A DNA stretch of 64,000 nt from an uncultured Bacteroidales bacterium. Its GTDB lineage: Bacteria > Bacteroidota > Bacteroidia > Bacteroidales > UBA932. The stretch lies in assembly GCA_934695325.1 (NCBI GenBank), contig CAKUVD010000001.1, forward strand, positions 248,001 to 312,000, given 5' to 3'. The notes beneath the pieces were generated by a model. It ran no database searches. It saw only the letters and a list, made by a program, of their open reading frames with translations, and was not told the origin of the DNA. Shown here piece after piece: positions 14,762-21,792 of this stretch; within the stretch, counting starts at the first letter, position 1, and every line of letters starts with the position of its first letter. The position numbers and the translations under genes are program-made.

Positions 14762-17665
14762 TCAGAATTTAAGATTAAGACCGAATGTGAATGAACGCAG
14801 TGTCGGGTATTTCTCGTATGAATCCACGCCTGGAGTAAGTCCTGTGATCGGGACAGCCTCCGGGTCTAGCCCGCTGTACTTTGTCATCGTAAAGAGGTTC
14901 TGTCCGGCGAAATATACTCTTACGCTGTTTATGTAGCGAACTTTCGGGAATGTGAACGTATGGCCAAGAGTGACATTATCAACTTTCATATAATTTCCGT
15001 TCTCTATATAACGGTCGCAATAAGTCGAAGGAGCATAGTTGTACCAGTCACCGACTTTCTTGAAAGCCGACTTAGGGACATTCACTGAAGAGAGCCAAGC
15101 AAGTGTCTCATACTTCATTCTGTACTGGTTCAGAATCTGGTACAGGAACGCTCCGTGCATTGACACAGTAAAATCAAGGCCCTTCCATCGGAGAGTGGTG
15201 CTGACAGCTGCGAACATCTTAGGCATTCCGTTTCCGAGCACTGTCTTCTGATCTTCTCCGGCAGTGGAGTTCTCGGCGCCCTTTATCCTCCAAGCCGTTC
15301 CGTTGTTCTTGAGTCCTACAGTCTCCCAGCCGTAGAAGTTGCCTATCGACCAGCCTTCCTCGAGACGGTGAGAATATGTCTGGACGTGATCAAGCCATCC
15401 GAGGTTCAGATATTCAAGAGTATAGACATCGTTGGAGAGCCTCTCAAGCTTGTTCTTGTTGTAGGAGACGTTTCCTCCGATTGTCCAAGTGAAATTCTTT
15501 TTCTGGAGCAGCACTCCGTTGAGAGAGAGTTCCACGCCCTTGTTGCTGATGGCACCGACATTGGCAAGCATAGAACTTGCGATATTAGGTGGCATCGGGA
15601 CGGTATATGTGTAGAGCAGATCCTTAGTGTAGCGGTAATATCCGTCAATGGAGCCCGAGAGGCGGCCGCCGAGGAACGAGAAATCCAGGCCCACATTGGT
15701 CTCGTGCTTCTCCTCCCACTTCAAGTCGTCGTTAGGATTGTTTGCAGGGATAATGCCGCTGACCCACTTGCCGTCCACGTAAGACATATATGAGTTATTG
15801 AAATCATACAGAGCAATATACTGGTACGGAGCGGACGGCTCGGTACCGGTTACACCATAGCCCGCACGGAGTTTCAGTTCGTCAATCCATCTGACAGACT
15901 TCATCCACTCTTCGTTCTTGATACGCCAACCGGCGCTCACTGACGGGAACCATCCCCAGCGGTTGTTTTTTCCGAACTTGTCACTGCCCTCATAACGTGC
16001 GCTGACCATCAGAAGGTAACGTTCCGCATAATTGTAGTTCACACGGCCATAGAATCCTATCAGCTTACGTTCAGTCTTCTGGCTGTAAAGGCTTGACAGG
16101 CCGTTTCTGGTCGATTCGGCAGAGCCGATGTTCCAGGCCCCGAATCCGTCCACCGGGAAATCGAAGGCATACATCTTCCAGTTCTGCCAGACGTATCTGT
16201 TCCAGCTGTAGCCGAGAGTCGTGGAAATAGAATGGCTGCCGAAAGACTTGGACCAGTCGGCCTGAAGTTCGAGAGTCCTGTCGTCCCCGTGCCCACCGGA
16301 AAGGGTTGCGCTTCCGTTCTCGCTTCCCATCACTGCATTGTACGCCTTATGAGTCGATATCCACTCGTATTCGTTGTAGTCGTTCTGATATGCCCCTGTG
16401 GCGCTCAACTTGAGATCCCGGACCGGTTCCACGACAATCTTCGCACTGAGTGCCAACTGATTGTACTTGTTCACGCCTTTATACTCGTTGAGCAGTTCCA
16501 CAGGATTGGCCCCGTTGCTATTCTCATAATAAGAGCCGTCCTCATTATATATAGGAGTCGTCGGATTTCTGAGCACTGCCGTGGAGTAGAGTTCGTCAGC
16601 AGCATTGCCTCGCCTTGCAGCACGGTCATTGACATTGAAAATGAGTTTCAGACGGTCGTCGAACATCGAGTGGTTGATCGAGACTTTTGCCGCAAGAGAT
16701 TTCTGGAACGAGGTCTTGTAAAGCCCCTGACGGTCGTCATAGGTGAGCGATGCCACATATCCGGTTCTGCCGGTACCTCCTCGCGCCGACACATAATGGC
16801 TGTGGCTGAACGGCACTCGCGTGATTTCCTTGACCCAGTCGGTCGAGCTGCCATAATCGTTGATCGCCGAGAACTCCGACCGTTCCTTGAGCGTGCGGAG
16901 TTCATCAGCCGTATAGCAGCCGTCGTCGCGAATCCGCTGATCCACTTTCACCCTGGCATCATATTCAAGAGTCATCGCACCCTCCTTCGGGCGACGTGTC
17001 GTTATAAGTATGACACCATTAGTGCCCCTGGTTCCGTAAATCGCAGCGGCGGAACCGTCCTTGAGCACATCAATGCTCTCGATATCCTCAGGTGCAATGG
17101 AATTGAGAGAACCGCCGACAATGCCGTCAATCACTATGAGAGGTGATGATGAAGCAGCAAGCGTAGAGATGCCTCGGAGCTGTACGCTCACGTCTCCGGC
17201 AGGATCCCCGCTCGTATTGGAGATTCCCAGTCCGGCCACCTTGCCCTGAAGCAGCTGCATCGGAGAACTGACGCCTCCCTGGACGAAGTCTTCTGACTTC
17301 ACGCGAGTGACAGATGATGTGATTTCCTCACGCTTGACCGTGCCGTAACCGATGACGACAAGTTCGTCCATCAGCATAGCGTCCGGTTCAAGAATAACAT
17401 TCATCTCAGTTCCGCTGACTTTTTGCGTCAATGTCTTGAAACCCATAAATGAATACGAAAGAGTCGAGCCTACCTCGGACGTTATCTCATATTTTCCGTC
17501 CACGTCTGTATTCACCCCGGTCTTTGAGGCATTGTCCACGACATACGCTCCTGCGACAGGAGTTCCAGTATTATCGACGACTGTCCCTCGGACAGTGGTT
17601 TTCTGCGCAAAAGCCGTTATGCAGGCCAGCAGCAGGTATATGATTATTGACAGTATCTTTTTCAT
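14762..17665 (-). CDS. SusC/RagA-family TonB-dependent outer-membrane transporter
   Basis: 967 residues. Signal peptide MKKILSIIIYLLLACITAFA, then a carboxypeptidase-regulatory-like beta-sandwich (VRGTVVDNTGTPVAGAYVV), the SusC hallmark DELVVIGYGTVKREEITSSV, a plug domain (LIVIDGIVG, DVLKDGSAAAIYGTRGTNGVILITT) and a beta-barrel ending in aromatic FGLNLKF. It imports oligosaccharides delivered by SusD, powered by TonB. Its start is 102 bases downstream of the GH172 stop and no -7 box was found there, so transcription may continue from the MFS gene. There is no STN signalling domain, which fits regulation by the sugar-binding AraC protein and not by an ECF sigma/anti-sigma pair. Confidence 0.97.
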   Translation of the reverse strand: MKKILSIIIYLLLACITAFAQKTTVRGTVVDNTGTPVAGAYVVDNASKTGVNTDVDGKYEITSEVGSTLSYSFMGFKTLTQKVSGTEMNVILEPDAMLMDELVVIGYGTVKREEITSSVTRVKSEDFVQGGVSSPMQLLQGKVAGLGISNTSGDPAGDVSVQLRGISTLAASSSPLIVIDGIVGGSLNSIAPEDIESIDVLKDGSAAAIYGTRGTNGVILITTRRPKEGAMTLEYDARVKVDQRIRDDGCYTADELRTLKERSEFSAINDYGSSTDWVKEITRVPFSHSHYVSARGGTGRTGYVASLTYDDRQGLYKTSFQKSLAAKVSINHSMFDDRLKLIFNVNDRAARRGNAADELYSTAVLRNPTTPIYNEDGSYYENSNGANPVELLNEYKGVNKYNQLALSAKIVVEPVRDLKLSATGAYQNDYNEYEWISTHKAYNAVMGSENGSATLSGGHGDDRTLELQADWSKSFGSHSISTTLGYSWNRYVWQNWKMYAFDFPVDGFGAWNIGSAESTRNGLSSLYSQKTERKLIGFYGRVNYNYAERYLLMVSARYEGSDKFGKNNRWGWFPSVSAGWRIKNEEWMKSVRWIDELKLRAGYGVTGTEPSAPYQYIALYDFNNSYMSYVDGKWVSGIIPANNPNDDLKWEEKHETNVGLDFSFLGGRLSGSIDGYYRYTKDLLYTYTVPMPPNIASSMLANVGAISNKGVELSLNGVLLQKKNFTWTIGGNVSYNKNKLERLSNDVYTLEYLNLGWLDHVQTYSHRLEEGWSIGNFYGWETVGLKNNGTAWRIKGAENSTAGEDQKTVLGNGMPKMFAAVSTTLRWKGLDFTVSMHGAFLYQILNQYRMKYETLAWLSSVNVPKSAFKKVGDWYNYAPSTYCDRYIENGNYMKVDNVTLGHTFTFPKVRYINSVRVYFAGQNLFTMTKYSGLDPEAVPITGLTPGVDSYEKYPTLRSFTFGLNLKF

Positions 17666-17767
17666 TGTTCTATATTTATCAACATTGTTTCCGGCGTCTA
17701 CGTATCACAGCACTCCCTTCAGGAATGACAAGCCTTTCACGCCAGGCCTCAGGTTCATACCCAATAT

Positions 17768-19330
17768 TCATCTGGCGTCAGCTACAGTGTCCGTATCTCC
17801 GTACCAGAATGAAACAGTATGATAATCGACTGTCCCCGGATTCCAGCTGAGCATCTCTATGTCATAGCGGAAACGCCTGGCGAACGGAATGACGTCGAGA
17901 TTACGAGTACGTAGGTAAGCATTGTAGCCGTGCGATGAAAGTTCGTCAGCGCGCGGAGCGCCGCCATAAGGTGTCAAGAATGGAACCACCGGAGCCCACG
18001 AGCAGTTATAATAGTCCTCCGTGCCAGTTCCAAAATGAGACGGGAAACTGTCATCGTCAATCCAGATTTTCTCGTCGCCTTCCCCATACCAGTCAATGCA
18101 GTGATTGTAGAGGCTGAGCAGGTCACCGCAATACACGCCACGGCCATTTATAGTAGTAAAGTTCCAGTCCAGATTGTCATTGGAGTCATATTGGTTGCTT
18201 TCAGGAATGCCATCCTCATAGTGTCCGCTGCAGTGAAAATACATAGAGTTCCTCGTCCAGTCGTAGTTTCCCGGCGTCACGTACATATCGACAGAGACCG
18301 TGTCCTCTCCTTCATTAGTGATAAAAATCTCACCGCCTTCACGATACGGCATCACCCAGCGGCAGGCCGCCTTTCCCTGATGATTGGCAAGCCACCATCC
18401 ATCGACATCCGGAGCGCCGAAGCCGGCCCCGAAGAACTCCGACAGGACAGCGTCAATGCACTTGGCACCGTCAAAGGAGCCATTTACACGTAGGCTTTCC
18501 ATAGCCCGACTATAGCCGGCACTACCGGACACTTCCACATTTATTCCACGGATTGCGGCAGGACCTTCAGGTAGTTTCAGTTCAAGACGCCCTCCGGGAG
18601 CAAGTTCGCCGGACGCTGTGAGACGGTCACCCGCCGCATCTGCAGGATGGAGCAGGAGGTCGCTCACCTCACGCATTTTCGGCAGCAGCCTCTCAGCCTC
18701 CGCCTGTGTATATGTACGGACTTTCGTCCCCGGCTCATACGCCCTCCAGTTTATGTGAAAATATCGCGGACTGTCAGCATCCGGCGTCTCCTCCTCGAAA
18801 GTGACACGGCATCCTTTCGCGAACGGTATAGGAAGAAAGAAGGTATTTCCTCCGACCCCGTCAATGCTCTCTTCGTAATGAGTGTGCGTAAGTGACAATG
18901 CTTCCGGCACGTCAAGCGGGAAACGCTTCATATCATATGCTGGAACCGTTATCCCAGGTTCATCCTCGCCATCGAAATAAAAACGCATCGTGCCCCTCTT
19001 GCCTTTAGTAGTCATCCATATACGGTCTATGGCTCCAGGGCCGTTCCATTCCATCATAACTTTCTCAATGCGTCCAGCTATGGTGTCGAGACGCTCGTAT
19101 CCTGTCCAATCACGGTTAGCGAACCAGCCTGAGGAATCTGGAGAGACAGAGCGACGGTCATAACTGCTCGCCTGTCTCTGCGACCAGAAATGCTCGGGAA
19201 AATATGTCACGGCGTCTCGGGAGACCATCTCGTCAAGAAGAGTCTCCATCGTGACTTCAGCAGAGCCGGAGCAGGATGCCGACCCGACAGCGGCAATCAG
19301 GACAGCCGCATATCCAAAGATTCTTTTCAT
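17768..19330 (-). CDS. DUF2961 / GH172 family glycoside hydrolase (lipoprotein)
   Basis: 520 residues; lipoprotein signal MKRIFGYAAVLIAAVGSASC. DUF2961 features are MMEWNGPGAIDRIWMTT, LRFYFDGE-like MRFYFDGEDEPGI, FFLPIPFAKGCRVTFEE and the hallmark DDDSFPSHFGTGTEDYYN. GH172 includes alpha-D-fructofuranosidase/difructose dianhydride I enzyme from Bifidobacterium and exo-alpha-D-arabinofuranosidases from D-arabinan degraders. The Glu of YGEGDE and the Glu of GTGTED are 21 residues apart, the same spacing as the two catalytic glutamates I recall for the characterised enzyme (270 and 291). It lies 9 bases after the fructokinase gene. It probably releases the monosaccharide from non-reducing ends in the periplasm or at the surface. 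Confidence 0.85.
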   Translation of the reverse strand: MKRIFGYAAVLIAAVGSASCSGSAEVTMETLLDEMVSRDAVTYFPEHFWSQRQASSYDRRSVSPDSSGWFANRDWTGYERLDTIAGRIEKVMMEWNGPGAIDRIWMTTKGKRGTMRFYFDGEDEPGITVPAYDMKRFPLDVPEALSLTHTHYEESIDGVGGNTFFLPIPFAKGCRVTFEEETPDADSPRYFHINWRAYEPGTKVRTYTQAEAERLLPKMREVSDLLLHPADAAGDRLTASGELAPGGRLELKLPEGPAAIRGINVEVSGSAGYSRAMESLRVNGSFDGAKCIDAVLSEFFGAGFGAPDVDGWWLANHQGKAACRWVMPYREGGEIFITNEGEDTVSVDMYVTPGNYDWTRNSMYFHCSGHYEDGIPESNQYDSNDNLDWNFTTINGRGVYCGDLLSLYNHCIDWYGEGDEKIWIDDDSFPSHFGTGTEDYYNCSWAPVVPFLTPYGGAPRADELSSHGYNAYLRTRNLDVIPFARRFRYDIEMLSWNPGTVDYHTVSFWYGDTDTVADAR

Positions 19331-19339
19331 ATCTAGTGT

Positions 19340-20212
19340 CTATTTATTATATGGTTGCCTTTTATGCCAGGCTCCGGACTTCGTACATACGTATGCGGCC
19401 GTATCGACAGCCTCCCTATGCGCCTGCCGTATGTCCAGACCACGAAGAAGTCCCGAAATCAGGGTCCCAGTAAACGAGTCACCGGCGCCGATTGCATCTT
19501 CCACAGCAACCTTCGGCGTCGGTATCTCAGAAACCTTGCCCTCCGGCGTGTATATCGAGCTATAATGCTCCCCTGCGGTAAGCACAAGCATACGAAGGCC
19601 ATAATCCGATATGAATCTCGCAGCGATGTCGTCCTCGCCCATACCCGAAAATCCGAAGAGCTCTTTAAGGAGAGACATCTCGTCATTATTAATCTTGAAT
19701 ACGTTAGCCATACAGAGAGACTCTTCGATCAGTTCTTTCGACCAGAATTTCTGACGCAGGTTAATGTCATATACCTTCCAAGCGGATTCCGGAGCGGCTT
19801 CGAGAAGAGCCTTGGTCGTAGCACGTGATACAGGGCAGCGCTGGGCAAGAGTACCGAACGTGATGGCGGAAGCCGCCGACGCTTTCTTCTTCAGCTCATC
19901 AGTGAGAGGAATGTGATCCCACGCGACGTTCTCACGGATATGAAAGTCCGGCTGCCCGTCATTCAGCAGCACATCAACGGTTCCCGTAGGCCAGTCCACT
20001 TCGGCGACAAGAAGCCGTATGCCGTTTTCACGGGCCGCGGCAAGCAGTTCTCGTCCGAGTTCATCCTTGCCTACAGCACTTACGGCCCAGCCTTCCACAT
20101 CATCACAGGATGCGTGGTAAGCGAAGTTCACTGGGGCGCCTCCGGCCCGCTTTCCAGTCGGAGTGACATCCCAGAGGAACTCCCCGACACCTATTACTGT
20201 CTTTTTTTCCAT
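19340..20212 (-). CDS. PfkB-family sugar kinase, probably fructokinase
   Basis: About 290 residues starting MEKKTVIGVGEFLWD at ATG 20212; an in-frame start at 20242 would overlap the MFS gene and adds only a low-complexity leader. PfkB signatures are GGAPVNFAYHASC (sugar-binding), DINLRQKFW, LVLTAGEHYSSI and the C-terminal DAIGAGDSFTGTLISGLLRG with the catalytic Asp of GAGDSF. The sequence closely follows the Bacteroides ScrK-like fructokinases that accompany fructan loci (GEALWDVLPEGKKIGGAPANFAYH-like start). It should phosphorylate the imported ketose, giving fructose-6-phosphate if the substrate is fructose. Position between porter and hydrolase supports direct metabolic coupling. Confidence 0.88.
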   Translation of the reverse strand: MEKKTVIGVGEFLWDVTPTGKRAGGAPVNFAYHASCDDVEGWAVSAVGKDELGRELLAAARENGIRLLVAEVDWPTGTVDVLLNDGQPDFHIRENVAWDHIPLTDELKKKASAASAITFGTLAQRCPVSRATTKALLEAAPESAWKVYDINLRQKFWSKELIEESLCMANVFKINNDEMSLLKELFGFSGMGEDDIAARFISDYGLRMLVLTAGEHYSSIYTPEGKVSEIPTPKVAVEDAIGAGDSFTGTLISGLLRGLDIRQAHREAVDTAAYVCTKSGAWHKRQPYNK

Positions 20213-20225
20213 ATCATTCAATGTT

Positions 20226-21467
20226 TTAGAGTTCAAGTTCACGCTCTATGTCCTCAAGTTTCTTGCCCTTTGTCTCAGGGATGAAGAAATGTATGAACAA
20301 TCCAGCCAGGAGGCAAAAGACTGCAAAGATCCCGAACGTCACGTTCACTCCGAGCGTGCTCTCCATCCACGGATAGAACTGAACGACAATGAATGCGCAA
20401 ACCCAGCTGATTCCCGTCGAAAGCGCCATCGCAGTTCCTCTTATATGTGAAGGGTACATTTCGGACGTGACGACGAACATAAGCGGCGAGAGGGACAGTG
20501 CGAAAAATGCGATATATGCAAGAATCGCAACGAGAATCCCGACATTGCTAGGATTGTCAATGGAGAATGAGTATGTGAGGTAACCAAGCGAGACGACAAG
20601 ACCTGCACAACCGCTTACCAGCAGGGTTTTGCGGCCGAACTTGTCACACAGCCAGAGGGCTATGACAGTGAAAAGCAGATTGGCGGATCCTACGAACACA
20701 GTCTGGAGCATAGGGTCGCTGCCTGCGATGCCGACCTTCCCGAGTATTCCCGGGGCATAATTGATGACCACATTTATACCTGTAATCTGCTGAAAGAACG
20801 CCAACATACATCCGAGAAAGACCACTTTGGCCATCTTTCCCTTGAAAAGTTCCGAGAGACTCGCTCCTGCCTGACGTGTCTGATTTCTATGGGCGAGCCA
20901 GAGCGGACTCTCGGGAAGAATGAACAGAAAGATGATGTCGATGAGAGCGAATGTGAGAGGAAAACCGAGCATATAGTGCCAGTTTCCGTCAATATCGGCC
21001 AAAAAATAGTTGGCGACATATGCGGCAAGTATTCCGATCACCACGAAGAGCTGATAGAGAGATACGAGCGTGCCGCGCATCTTCTCCGGGGAGATTTCCG
21101 TTATATATGTAGGAATGACCGCAGAAAGCACCCCTACACCTAACCCTCCTATGAAGCGGAAAGCGACAAGAGCGATGGCCCCGTGCGAAAGCAATGAACA
21201 TCCGGCCGCTGAGACTGCAAGCAGTATGGCGGATATCGTCATCAGGGGACGACGCCCGAATCGGTCGCTAAACCGTCCGCCAGTCAGAGCACCGACAAGA
21301 CACCCGACCATAAGGGCGCTCGCCACAAGTCCCTTCGCAAGCGAGGACAATGCAAATTCTTTTTCAATGATGTCAATTGCCCCGGACATTCCGCCGAGGT
21401 TGAGCCCAACAACAAGAGCTCCGAATGCAGCCAAAAAGGCGTAAAGGATAACTTCAGATTTTTTCAT
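20226..21467 (-). CDS. MFS sugar porter
   Basis: 413 residues, twelve predicted membrane helices, sugar-porter family. Signature motifs are GGRFSDRFGRRPLM between helices 2 and 3, PESPLWLAHRNQ after helix 6, QQITGINVVINYAP in helix 7, DKFGRKTLL and the terminal PETKGKKLEDIE. It should carry a monosaccharide into the cytoplasm by proton symport, feeding the kinase encoded 13 bases downstream. Bacteroides fructan loci use a comparable fructose importer next to their fructokinase. It is the first gene of the minus-strand sugar operon and has a repeat-bearing upstream region. Confidence 0.92.
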   Translation of the reverse strand: MKKSEVILYAFLAAFGALVVGLNLGGMSGAIDIIEKEFALSSLAKGLVASALMVGCLVGALTGGRFSDRFGRRPLMTISAILLAVSAAGCSLLSHGAIALVAFRFIGGLGVGVLSAVIPTYITEISPEKMRGTLVSLYQLFVVIGILAAYVANYFLADIDGNWHYMLGFPLTFALIDIIFLFILPESPLWLAHRNQTRQAGASLSELFKGKMAKVVFLGCMLAFFQQITGINVVINYAPGILGKVGIAGSDPMLQTVFVGSANLLFTVIALWLCDKFGRKTLLVSGCAGLVVSLGYLTYSFSIDNPSNVGILVAILAYIAFFALSLSPLMFVVTSEMYPSHIRGTAMALSTGISWVCAFIVVQFYPWMESTLGVNVTFGIFAVFCLLAGLFIHFFIPETKGKKLEDIERELEL

Positions 21468-21534
21468 TGCCTATCAGTTTAGTGCAAAAGCTCTGCAAAT
21501 ATCCGAAGACGCCGTTAATAGCCATTCCACCCAC

Positions 21535-21561
21535 GTTACAAAATATGCAACAAATGTTACA
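21535..21561. promoter_or_regulatory. GTTACA direct repeat 21 bp apart upstream of the sugar operon
   Basis: GTTACA occurs at 21535-21540 and again at 21556-21561, two helical turns apart and 68-94 bases before the MFS start. AraC-family proteins commonly bind direct repeats at about this spacing, so this is a candidate operator for the locus regulator. A relaxed -7-like box (GATATTTG, 21503-21496, minus) lies between it and the gene. Confidence 0.4.
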
Positions 21562-21651
21562 TCTACGCCTCTCAAACCGCACAGACGCCAGCCTGTGAAA
21601 GAATCGCCCTATTGACGTAGCGACGGCAGACTCAAGTCTGTATGGCGTGCA

Positions 21652-21727
21652 TCACTACACTTCAGAACTCCGATGGAGTGACTCCGAACATCTCCTTGAA
21701 GCACTACTTAAAATAGCCCGGAGTGGA
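21652..21727 (-). pseudogene. Remnant of an AraC-type regulator 3' end (copy of 8587-8662)
   Basis: These 76 bases match 8587-8662, the last codons and stop of the sugar-locus regulator, in the same orientation with five mismatches (about 93 percent). Read on the minus strand it gives STPGYF, K, a premature stop, then CFKEMFGVTPSEF and the original stop. The rest of the gene is absent. Weaker similarity seems to continue ~25 bases past the stop in both copies (a GCAGAC...GTCT region). The remnant lies beyond the promoter end of the locus, so the locus is flanked by imperfect direct repeats. Confidence 0.85.
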
Positions 21728-21742
21728 TAAAGAACGGATGAT

Positions 21743-21774
21743 ATTGATACAAACCGCAAGAATTATTATCTTTG
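21743..21774 (+). promoter_or_regulatory. Promoter of the Rel/SpoT gene
   Basis: TATCTTTG at 21767-21774 matches TAnnTTTG, with ATTG (3 of 4 to TTTG) 20 bases upstream at 21743-21746. It overlaps a possible TTG start at 21772, which argues for the ATG at 21793 as the true start and a very short leader. Confidence 0.55.
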
Positions 21775-21792
21775 GGTGAGGAGATTGAAAAA

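Noticed and set aside
16232..17146. 304-residue open frame on the plus strand
   Set aside because: Antisense to the strongly supported SusC gene; composition is not protein-like.
21652..21727. Possible functional small regulator gene
   Set aside because: Only the last ~22 codons of an AraC gene remain and they contain a stop; called a remnant.
8597..21727. Mobile element carrying the sugar locus
   Set aside because: Flanking regulator-tail repeats are suggestive, but no transposase, integrase or conjugation gene is present; reported as a finding without a mobile-element call.
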